Assembly (NCBI GenBank): GCA_946186725.1 | Contig: CAMHOI010000001.1 | Span: forward strand, 1 to 25,312 | Direction of reading: 5' to 3' | Length of the DNA stretch: 25,312 nucleotides | Origin: an uncultured Clostridia bacterium | GTDB lineage: Bacteria; Bacillota; Clostridia; Oscillospirales; Acutalibacteraceae | In this document: one piece after another, positions 14,398 to 20,384 of the stretch | Layout: every line of letters starts with the position of its first letter | How positions within the stretch are numbered: the stretch's first letter is position 1 | The notes under the pieces: model-generated | What the model saw: only the letters and a program-made list of their open reading frames with translations | Databases searched by the model: none | What the model was told of the DNA's origin: nothing | Program-made: the position numbers and the translations under genes

Positions 14398-15084
14398 ATG
14401 CGCCGCAAGACCCTGCTGATCGTGCTGTTTGTGATGAATCTGCTGGTGATCTGGACCAATTCGGCCCTGCCCGGACGGCTGTCCCATACCCTCAGCGACT
14501 GGGTGATCTACGGCGTGGAGACCGCCTTTGAGCCGGCTTCGTCAAGCGCCGCTCCCTCTTCGGCGGCGACCGCGTCAAGCGCGGCGTCTTCCGAGGCGGC
14601 ACCCGCTCCGTCCTCCCAGGCGACCTCCTCCGAGGCGGCCTCCGCTCCGTCCTCCCAGGCGATCTCTTCCGAGGCGGCCTCCGCTCCGTCCTCCCAGGCG
14701 ACCTCCTCCGAGGCGCCCGGTCACGTGCGGGGCTACATCAGCGATGAGGCCGGCGACACGCTCATCCACAGCGATTGGACGGAGGGGCTGCGCACCCTCG
14801 TGCGCAAGCTCGCGCACGTGATGGAGTATCTCACCCTTGGCTTCCTTGCGCTGCTGCTGGCGCAGGGCGATCTGCGGCGCTGGAAGACGCTGGTCAACGT
14901 CGGACTGAGCGTTTCTCTGATCGACGAGACCATTCAGATCTTCACCAAACGCACCAGCATCGTCATGGACGTCTGGATTGATATGTTCGGCTTTGCGGCC
15001 GGCGTTCTGCTGGCCGCGGGATGCGTGCGGCTGATCCGCCGCCTTCGCGAGCGCGGGAAGGAGCACGTCCCGCCCGCTCCGTGA
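14398..15084 (+). CDS. VanZ-family membrane protein with Ser/Ala/Pro repeat insertion
   Basis: At 228 residues this has a first membrane helix (4-23) and VanZ motifs further on: RKLAHVMEYLTLGFLALLL, then DETIQIFTKRTSIVMDVWIDMFGF, and a last helix ending near 212. VanZ of Tn1546 gives low-level teicoplanin resistance by an unclear mechanism; most chromosomal VanZ-like proteins have no known role, so resistance should not be assumed. Between helix 1 and the VanZ core, residues about 48-107 are almost only Ser, Ala, Pro, Glu, Gln and Thr. They include three copies of a 13-residue repeat (SSEAASAPSSQAT) and probably form an extracellular stalk or loop. AAGGAGG lies 7 bases before the ATG; lacZ ends 23 bases upstream. 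Confidence 0.88.
   Translation: MRRKTLLIVLFVMNLLVIWTNSALPGRLSHTLSDWVIYGVETAFEPASSSAAPSSAATASSAASSEAAPAPSSQATSSEAASAPSSQAISSEAASAPSSQATSSEAPGHVRGYISDEAGDTLIHSDWTEGLRTLVRKLAHVMEYLTLGFLALLLAQGDLRRWKTLVNVGLSVSLIDETIQIFTKRTSIVMDVWIDMFGFAAGVLLAAGCVRLIRRLRERGKEHVPPAP
14587..14715 (+). repeat. 39-bp in-frame tandem repeats within the VanZ-like gene
   Basis: There are three nearly identical 39-base units at 14587-14625, 14626-14664 and 14665-14703, plus the start of a fourth from 14704. Units differ at only a few positions. Each encodes 13 residues of the SSEA(A)(S/P)APSSQA(T/I) type. Such repeats change copy number easily by slippage or recombination while staying in frame. Confidence 0.92.
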
Positions 15085-15101
15085 TCCTATATAACGGGAA
15101 A

Positions 15102-15129
15102 GCGCCCCTTGGACTGCTCCAAGGGGCGC
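15102..15129. terminator. Bidirectional terminator between the VanZ-like gene and the lexA operon
   Basis: A perfect 12-bp stem, GCGCCCCTTGGA with TCCAAGGGGCGC around CTGC, lies between convergent genes. CCGCTTTATTCTT follows on the plus strand and TTTCCCG on the minus strand, so it can end both transcripts. Confidence 0.8.
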
Positions 15130-15133
15130 CGCT

Positions 15134-15430
15134 TTATTCTTCCGGCTCTTTCCGCTCCGGGACGGGGTCGAAGGCGCGCAGATCCGTCCGCTCGCCGGGC
15201 GGCTTGGGATTGCCCTCACGGTCGAAGCCGTTGTCGTCGTAGCGGGTCCCGTTTCGGTGAAAGCCGAGCGCCGACCAGCCGTTCTTGTCAAAGCCGTCGG
15301 CGTCGTACTTTTTGTTCTTTTTCCACTTGCGGCGGCCCCGCCCCTCATTGGGATAGCGAGTGCGCACGGCTACGTAGGCGACAAGGAAGAGCGCCCACAG
15401 CCCCAGCATGACGATGGCGCCGATCTCCAA
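15134..15430 (-). CDS. Small membrane protein with GFD-type repeats, downstream of lexA
   Basis: This 98-residue protein has an N-terminal membrane helix (about 4-22, IGAIVMLGLWALFLVAYVAV), a very basic segment (GRGRRKWKKNKK) and a charged tail with three related motifs: YDADGFDKNG, SALGFHRNG and YDDNGFDREG. The basic segment after the helix predicts a cytoplasmic tail. I do not recognise a named family. The start is TTG, 9 bases after AAGGAGG; an ATG at codon 8 would lose half the helix. The gene begins 19 bases after the lexA stop, so it is probably in the same transcript and thus DNA-damage inducible. Its function is unknown. Confidence 0.78.
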   Translation of the reverse strand: MEIGAIVMLGLWALFLVAYVAVRTRYPNEGRGRRKWKKNKKYDADGFDKNGWSALGFHRNGTRYDDNGFDREGNPKPPGERTDLRAFDPVPERKEPEE

Positions 15431-15449
15431 CTCGGTTCGCCTCCTTCGG

Positions 15450-16037
15450 TCAGTAGCGGCGGAAGCTGGCGACCAGCTTTCCGAGGATGGTCAACTGTTC
15501 CGGTTCGATGGGAGAAAAGTCCTCGTTCTCGGGCATCAGGACGGCGCGGCCGTCCTCCCGGAAATGGAGACGCTTAACGGTGGCCTCCTCCCCGATGAGG
15601 GCGACCACGATGTCGCCTTCCTCGGCGGCGGCGGTGGATTCGGCATAGACGACGTCGCCGTCCAGGATGCCGGCGTTCTTCATGGACATGCCCTGCACCC
15701 GCAGAGCGAAGACCTCGCGCCCGCGGGCGATCTCAGCGGGCAGGGAAAGATAGCTCTCGACGTTCTCCTGTGCCAGGATGGGCACGCCGGCGGCGACGGC
15801 GCCCACCAGCGGCACGCTGACGCTGCGCGAGCGCCCCGCGATGCGCACGGCGCGGGACGCACCGCCCTCCCGCTCGATGAGCCCGAGGCGCTCCAGCGCT
15901 CCCAGGACGGCGAACACGGTGGAGGTGGAGCGGATCCCGGTGGCGGCGCAGATCTCCCTCACCGTGGGAGGAAGTCCGTCGCTCTCCCGGGACAGTAGAT
16001 AGTCAAAGACCTTTTGCTGGTTGGGCTTGAGTTCCAT
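15450..16037 (-). CDS. lexA: LexA, SOS response repressor/autoprotease
   Basis: At 195 residues this has an N-terminal winged HTH (1-68; PTVREICAATGIRSTSTVFAVL) and a C-terminal S24 peptidase domain. The self-cleavage bond is Ala83-Gly84 (GAVAAGVPI). The Ser/Lys dyad is Ser118 in VQGMSMKNAGI and Lys155 in EEATVKRL. On DNA damage RecA filaments stimulate cleavage and release SOS genes. GGGAGG lies 7 bases before the ATG. Upstream is a GAAC-N4-GTTT near-match to the Gram-positive SOS box, consistent with autoregulation. A small membrane-protein gene follows in the same direction. Confidence 0.95.
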   Translation of the reverse strand: MELKPNQQKVFDYLLSRESDGLPPTVREICAATGIRSTSTVFAVLGALERLGLIEREGGASRAVRIAGRSRSVSVPLVGAVAAGVPILAQENVESYLSLPAEIARGREVFALRVQGMSMKNAGILDGDVVYAESTAAAEEGDIVVALIGEEATVKRLHFREDGRAVLMPENEDFSPIEPEQLTILGKLVASFRRY

Positions 16038-16054
16038 ACCGCCGCCTCCCGTCA

Positions 16055-16077
16055 GAACTGATGTTTACTCTATCATA
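16055..16077 (-). promoter_or_regulatory. lexA promoter -10 and candidate LexA box
   Basis: On the minus strand the -10 hexamer TATGAT lies at 16077-16072. It is followed at 16066-16055 by AAACATCAGTTC, one mismatch from the palindromic GAAC-N4-GTTC core of Gram-positive LexA boxes. The -35 is poor. A LexA dimer here would cover the transcription start. Confidence 0.6.
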
Positions 16078-16108
16078 ACACAGTTTCCGGAGAAAGGGAA
16101 GTGGAGAA

Positions 16109-16137
16109 TTGACAAAAGTTTTCGGGTTTGTTATCAT
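16109..16137 (+). promoter_or_regulatory. Sigma-A promoter upstream of the beta-propeller-like gene
   Basis: TTGACA (16109-16114) and TATCAT (16132-16137) are separated by 17 bases. The -10 sits inside the perfect 10-base palindrome TATCATGATA (16132-16141). The GTG start follows 38 bases after the -10. Confidence 0.75.
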
Positions 16138-16175
16138 GATAGTACCTTTATTATTGCGCGAGAGGGCGTGATCAT

Positions 16176-17087
16176 GTGTCGGATGAGAAAAACAACAAGC
16201 TGCTCGGTTTTCTGCCTGTCGCGGCGTTGGCACTGCTGACCGCCGTCCTGCTGGGGATCATCCTGATCGCTCCCTACGATCTGCCCGGCACCACCCCGCC
16301 CAACACCTATATGAATCTGGCCAACGGCGGCTTTGTCGCCGAGGACGGCAGTATGCTCTACTACGTCAGCGGCAAGGGGACGCTCTACTGCCAGAGCGGG
16401 CCCAACTGCTACCGCGTGGACGAGGGGGCCGACTCCCTCTGCCCCTACGGCAGCGGGATCGTCTACCGCCTGGCGGACGGCAGGGTGCTCTACAGCAACT
16501 ACCGCGGAGAAGAGAAAACCGTCCTTCTGACGGATGTCGAGAAGATGGTCGTGGGCGGCAACTGGGTCTTCTTTACCCGAGCGGACGGCGTGCTGCATAA
16601 GCGCTCCCTGCTGACCGGGGAGGAAAAGACCCTGGGGCTCAAGGTCAGGGACTACCTGATCGCCGCCACCTCGGTGCTGTATTCCGACGACCGCGGCCGG
16701 CTCTTCACCGCCCGCACCGACGGCACGGGGAGCGAGCCCTTTCTGGCGCAGCCTGTCGACGCCTTCGCCCGTTTCGACAGCTACGTGTTCTACACCGTGG
16801 ACGGGACGCTGTACTCCGTGGCCTCCGGCAACGTGGCCGGCAAGCAGACGTATTTCCCCGTGACCGCCTTCAACGTCACCGCCGACGGGATCCTCTTCTT
16901 CACCGACGACAAGGGACTGCACACCTATGACCTGACCGACGAGAAGGCCAAGATCCGCGACGTCGAGACGCCGCAGGGCGTGCGGGGCGGGCTCTGCACC
17001 TGGGGAGAACGACTCTGCTTCTACAACGGCGAGGGGACCCTCGTGACCATGCTCAAGGACGGCTCGGAGAGCGCGTTTTTGCAGTAA
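16176..17087 (+). CDS. Membrane-anchored beta-propeller-like protein (DUF5050-like)
   Basis: This 303-residue protein has one N-terminal membrane helix (about 8-31, LLGFLPVAALALLTAVLLGIILI) followed by an extracellular region of repeated short beta-strand motifs: MLYYVSGKGTLYC, GIVYRLADGRVLYSN, WVFFTRADGVLHKRS, YVFYTVDGTLYSV and ILFFTDDKGLHTYD. Such aromatic repeats of about 40 residues resemble the DUF5050/LRP1-like propeller found in many clostridial surface proteins. No enzyme motif is seen; a binding or sensing role is inferred. The start is GTG, preceded by AGAGGG. It diverges from lexA, and no clear terminator separates it from the APKTG-protein gene, which however has its own promoter. 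Confidence 0.75.
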   Translation: MSDEKNNKLLGFLPVAALALLTAVLLGIILIAPYDLPGTTPPNTYMNLANGGFVAEDGSMLYYVSGKGTLYCQSGPNCYRVDEGADSLCPYGSGIVYRLADGRVLYSNYRGEEKTVLLTDVEKMVVGGNWVFFTRADGVLHKRSLLTGEEKTLGLKVRDYLIAATSVLYSDDRGRLFTARTDGTGSEPFLAQPVDAFARFDSYVFYTVDGTLYSVASGNVAGKQTYFPVTAFNVTADGILFFTDDKGLHTYDLTDEKAKIRDVETPQGVRGGLCTWGERLCFYNGEGTLVTMLKDGSESAFLQ

Positions 17088-17121
17088 AACGGGGCCGGAA
17101 AAAATATTTTGGATTTATACT

Positions 17122-17150
17122 TGCTTTTTTCAAATGGATATGCTATACTG
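17122..17150 (+). promoter_or_regulatory. Promoter of the APKTG surface-protein gene
   Basis: TTGCTT (17122-17127) and TATACT (17145-17150) are separated by exactly 17 bases. The start codon follows 31 bases later, after a strong GAGGAGG RBS. Confidence 0.75.
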
Positions 17151-17181
17151 ACGAAGAACCTATATGAGGAGGAGTATCATT

Positions 17182-17718
17182 ATGAAAAAGTTTATCGCTT
17201 TGGCTCTTGCCGCTTTGATCGTTTGTGCGCTGCCCGTGATGGCGCTTGCCGCCGATAGCCCGGCCGCTGAGGAAACGATCAAGGTCACCATCCAGAAGGC
17301 CACCGCCGACGGTGCCAGCAACAAGACCGTTGAGGTTGTTCGCGGCCAGGGCACCATCACCGTCGTCGCCGACCCCACCCAGGGCACCTTCAGAGAGTGG
17401 ACCATCTTCAAGGTGGAGACCACCAACGCCCAGAGCGGCGCCATCGGCACGCTGACCGCTGAGACCAAGTATTCCGTCGCCAAGGAAGGCACCGATTACA
17501 CCATCGTCAACGGCACCCTGAAGACCTCTCCGCTGACCGTCAAGCCCCTGACCGACATCGTCATCTGCGGCAACTACGACAGCAAGATCACCGATCCTCA
17601 GACCGGTGAGGCCAAGGAGAACGCCCCCAAGACCGGCGCCAACACCGTGGCTATGGTTGTCATCGCCGTTCTTGCTCTGGCCGGCGCCGGCGTCGCCACC
17701 AAGAAGGTCCTTGCCTGA
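17182..17718 (+). CDS. Secreted surface protein with APKTG-type sortase signal
   Basis: This 178-residue protein has a signal peptide (about 1-25, ending MALAADS) and a beta-rich ectodomain (about 30-145). A C-terminal sorting-like region follows: ENAPKTGAN, a hydrophobic stretch (about 155-172, VAMVVIAVLALAGAGVA) and the short tail TKKVLA. The APKTG motif matches the PxTG type recognised by clostridial class B sortases such as that of Clostridioides difficile, (S/P)PxTG, rather than LPxTG. A class B sortase gene lies 104 bases downstream, making the pair likely enzyme and substrate. The ATG at 17182 follows AGGAGG; an upstream in-frame ATG would interrupt the signal peptide layout. The ectodomain family is not recognised. 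Confidence 0.82.
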   Translation: MKKFIALALAALIVCALPVMALAADSPAAEETIKVTIQKATADGASNKTVEVVRGQGTITVVADPTQGTFREWTIFKVETTNAQSGAIGTLTAETKYSVAKEGTDYTIVNGTLKTSPLTVKPLTDIVICGNYDSKITDPQTGEAKENAPKTGANTVAMVVIAVLALAGAGVATKKVLA

Positions 17719-17751
17719 TCGCGGCTTTGATCGGACACTAACGGATTGACC

Positions 17752-17795
17752 GGATCCCATCCATAGGCCGTTCGGCTATGGATGGGATCCTTTTT
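17752..17795 (+). terminator. Strong intrinsic terminator between surface protein and sortase
   Basis: A perfect 15-bp stem, GGATCCCATCCATAG (17752-17766) with its complement at 17776-17790, is followed by TTTTT. No promoter fits between it and the sortase gene, so sortase is probably expressed by partial read-through. Confidence 0.9.
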
Positions 17796-17822
17796 ATCCT
17801 GCTTTCCCGGGAGGTGAGTGAG

Positions 17823-18602
17823 ATGGAACACGTCCGGCAGAAGCCCCGGCGCGTCCTGCTTTGGATCCTGATCGTCGCGCTGGTGCTGGTTGCCGCGGGC
17901 GCGGGCGTCTTTTTGCTGCGGGAATGGCTCCCCAACGGCTTCGACGCCGACCCGTACAAGAATCCTTCCTCCGGCTCGGCGGCGTCGCCTTCCTCGCAGG
18001 AGGCGACTCTGCGCGACAATCCCATCGACTTCGCCGCCATCCGCGCGGATAACGAGGACGTGTGCGGCTGGATCACCGTGCCCGACACCCAAATCGACTA
18101 CCCCATCCTCCAGAGCTCGCGAGACAACGACGATTTCTACCTGGACCACAACCTCAAAGGCAACTACGACATCAACGGTTCCATCTACATCCAGCGCATC
18201 AACAGCTATGACTTTTCCGACCCCAACACGGTCATTTACGGCCACAACATGCGCAACGGCTCCATGTTCCAGAACCTCCATCACTTCCGCGATCACGAGT
18301 TTTTCCTGTCGCACGATACCTTTTATATTTACACGCCGCATCATATCCTGACCTACCGCATCTTCGCCGCCTACCGGTATGACAACCGGCTGATCCTCAA
18401 TTCCTTCGATTTTTCCGACAAGGAGGAGTATCAGCGGTACCTCGACGCCTGCCTCAACCCCGCCAGCATGATCCGCGATGTCCGCGAGGGGGTCTCGGTC
18501 ACCACCGACGACCGGATCGTCACCCTCTCCACCTGCATCAACGACGCCCGCTACCGCTATCTCGTGCAAGGAGTGCTGATCGACGATGAAGAGACCAACT
18601 GA
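17823..18602 (+). CDS. Class B sortase
   Basis: At 259 residues this is a sortase with an N-terminal membrane anchor (about 10-32), a Ser-rich linker and the catalytic barrel. Class B features are DNPIDFAAIRADNEDVCGWITVPDTQIDYPILQ in that order, the long insert with NLHHF, and YGHNM with His141. Cys238 in TLSTC follows, and Arg245 in DARYRYLVQG is the likely catalytic Arg (Arg243 is the alternative). It would cleave a PxTG-type sorting signal and attach the protein to peptidoglycan outside the membrane. The neighbouring APKTG protein is the obvious substrate. The ATG at 17823 follows GGGAGGTGA. The gene overlaps the LCP gene by 17 bases. Confidence 0.92.
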   Translation: MEHVRQKPRRVLLWILIVALVLVAAGAGVFLLREWLPNGFDADPYKNPSSGSAASPSSQEATLRDNPIDFAAIRADNEDVCGWITVPDTQIDYPILQSSRDNDDFYLDHNLKGNYDINGSIYIQRINSYDFSDPNTVIYGHNMRNGSMFQNLHHFRDHEFFLSHDTFYIYTPHHILTYRIFAAYRYDNRLILNSFDFSDKEEYQRYLDACLNPASMIRDVREGVSVTTDDRIVTLSTCINDARYRYLVQGVLIDDEETN

Positions 18603-19599
18603 CGGCCTCAAGCACGCGCGGGGCCTGGCCGGCTGGCAGAAGGGGCTTATCGCCGCGGCGTGCGCGATCGTTTGTCTGGCCGTCGCGCTGAGCGGCGCCT
18701 ACTTTATCATGAAGGAGATCGGGCGCAGTAAGCTGCAAAGTCAGCGCCCCACCGAAATCGACGAGGATGCGATCGTCTACAACGGCGAGACTTACGTCTA
18801 CAACGACAAGCTGACCTCCGTCCTCTTCATCGGCACCGACCGCCTCTCCGCCAAGGCGCTCAATGAGAAGGAGCCGGGCGCCAACGGACAGGCGGACGCC
18901 CTCTATCTGGCCGTCATCGATACCGAAACGGGCAAGATCAACGTGCTGGGCATCGCCCGCGACATCATGACCGACGTGAGGGTCTTTTCGGTCGGCGGGC
19001 AGTACCTCGGCACCGAGAAAAAGCAGGTCTGCCTGGCGTTTGCCTACGGCGACGGCAGAGAGAAAAGCTGTGAGAACACCGTCAACGCCGTCTCCAATCT
19101 CCTGTACGGCATCGACATCGGCACCTATTTCTGCCTGGATTGGGCCAACATCGGCCAGCTCAACGATCTCGTCGGCGGCGTTGAGGTGCCCGAGTACGAC
19201 GAGAATTGGAAGAAGACCGGCCGCACCGTTTCCCTTACGGGCGACGACGTCAGGCCCTACCTGCGCGGGCGGGACAAGACGATACTCGACAGCAGCGTCA
19301 ACCGCATGAACCGGCAGATCGACTATCTCAACGCCTTCGCCGCCAAGACTACGAAGGCGGCCCGCGCCGACATCACCGCCCCTTTGCGCTTGTATAACGA
19401 GCTGAACAGCGTTTCCGTCAACAACCTCGACGCCACCAAGATCACCTACCTGACCACCCTTTTCCTCAACGGCGGCGCCAGGATCGAGTTTTCCACCCTG
19501 ACCGGCAAAATGGTGCAGGGCGAGCAGTACGCCGAAATGTACCTCGATGACAAAACCACCTACGAGACCCTGCTGAAGATCTTCTATAAGAAAAAGTAA
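18586..19599 (+). CDS. LytR-CpsA-Psr (LCP) family protein
   Basis: This 337-residue protein has a membrane helix at about 21-42 and an extracellular LCP domain (about 76-255). Motifs are SVLFIGTDR (Asp85), ADALYLAVID (Asp104), VLGIARDIM (Arg125, Asp126) and the late RMNRQIDYL segment (Arg240, Arg243), which together bind polyprenyl-pyrophosphate. LCP enzymes transfer secondary glycopolymers from lipid carriers onto peptidoglycan or proteins. The YGIDIGTYFCLDW segment also fits the family. The start overlaps the sortase gene by 17 bases, so protein anchoring and glycopolymer attachment are expressed together. A strong terminator follows. The precise polymer is unknown. Confidence 0.9.
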   Translation: MKRPTDGLKHARGLAGWQKGLIAAACAIVCLAVALSGAYFIMKEIGRSKLQSQRPTEIDEDAIVYNGETYVYNDKLTSVLFIGTDRLSAKALNEKEPGANGQADALYLAVIDTETGKINVLGIARDIMTDVRVFSVGGQYLGTEKKQVCLAFAYGDGREKSCENTVNAVSNLLYGIDIGTYFCLDWANIGQLNDLVGGVEVPEYDENWKKTGRTVSLTGDDVRPYLRGRDKTILDSSVNRMNRQIDYLNAFAAKTTKAARADITAPLRLYNELNSVSVNNLDATKITYLTTLFLNGGARIEFSTLTGKMVQGEQYAEMYLDDKTTYETLLKIFYKKK

Positions 19600-19617
19600 A
19601 ACCCCGTGAGATCCCTG

Positions 19618-19648
19618 CCCGTGCGCTTCGGCGCACGGGTATTTTTTT
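19618..19648 (+). terminator. Intrinsic terminator after the LCP gene
   Basis: CCCGTGCGC (19618-19626), a stable TTCG tetraloop and GCGCACGGG (19631-19639) are followed by TATTTTTTT. This ends the sortase-LCP unit. Confidence 0.92.
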
Positions 19649-19697
19649 GTTTTCCGGTCAATATAATGAGGAAAGAAAAACGAAAAAAGGTGATCGC

Positions 19698-20375
19698 ATG
19701 GACGACAGTATGCAGAAATTGATCGAGCAGTACAGCCGCGACCTGATGCGCTTCCACGGTGCTCACGGCGGCGCGCCCGCCGCGCCCCGCGAGCCGGGAC
19801 GGCCCGATCCGCCCGACAAGCCGGAGCCGGCGGTGCGGCCCGACTTTCCGCCCGAGATCCCCGGCGCGCCCGCACCGGCGCCCGAGATCCCCGTGCGGCC
19901 TCCTGCCGTGCCGGAAATGCCCGACGTGCCCGCACCGGCGCCCGAGATGCCTTCGCCTCCCGTTCCCACGCCTGAGATCCGGGCGAGCGAGCCCGACCGC
20001 AGACAGAACGATCTGGGCTTTCTGCAGGTGCGTACCTACACCGCGCGGGAAGCCACCCCGGTGCCCGACGCGCTGGTGCTGGTGCTCCAGGAGGGGCAAC
20101 TGGTGCGGCAGACCCTGACCGATGAGGACGGCCTGACCGAGCTCATTGGGCTGGACACCGTGGGGCGGGACCTCTCCATGACCGAGGGGACGGCCGAGCC
20201 CTTCACGACGTACACCGTGCAGATCTCCGCTGAAGGGTATCTGCCCGTCGTCAGCCGCAACGTGCCCGTCTTTGGCGGGGTGACCGCCATTCAGAACGTG
20301 GGGCTGATTCCCCTTCCCGAATTTGACGCGGACGGCCCCGACGAGGTGGTCGAGAACACCGAGCCCGATCTGTGA
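19698..20375 (+). CDS. Proline-rich protein with C-terminal carboxypeptidase-regulatory-like domain
   Basis: This 225-residue protein has no signal peptide or membrane helix. It has a short N-terminal helix (DDSMQKLIEQYSRDLMRFH), a proline-rich spacer (about 26-95) with repeated PAPAPE(I/M)P units, and a beta-sandwich-like domain (about 105-205). The latter contains LGFLQVRTYTAREATPVPDA, DEDGLTELI and TYTVQISAEGYLPV, which resemble CarboxypepD_reg/prealbumin-like folds. The start is the ATG at 19698 after AGGTGA; the frame is open upstream but enters the preceding terminator. It is 9 bases from the SpoIID/PG-binding gene, and a TATAAT at 19662-19667 may be part of its promoter. Probably a structural partner of the next two proteins. 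Confidence 0.8.
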   Translation: MDDSMQKLIEQYSRDLMRFHGAHGGAPAAPREPGRPDPPDKPEPAVRPDFPPEIPGAPAPAPEIPVRPPAVPEMPDVPAPAPEMPSPPVPTPEIRASEPDRRQNDLGFLQVRTYTAREATPVPDALVLVLQEGQLVRQTLTDEDGLTELIGLDTVGRDLSMTEGTAEPFTTYTVQISAEGYLPVVSRNVPVFGGVTAIQNVGLIPLPEFDADGPDEVVENTEPDL

Positions 20376-20384
20376 GGTGAGACA

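Noticed and set aside
14587..14715. Possible CRISPR array
   Set aside because: The 39-bp units are directly adjacent with no unique spacers and encode an in-frame protein repeat.
14398..15084. Glycopeptide resistance gene
   Set aside because: Only the VanZ-like domain is present, without vanHAX or a vanRS cluster. The two-component genes at 5653-7796 are far away, and alanine racemase alone does not make a resistance cluster.
16003..16233. Minus-strand open frame across the lexA upstream region
   Set aside because: It covers the lexA start, promoter and LexA-box region, has no RBS and no recognisable domain.
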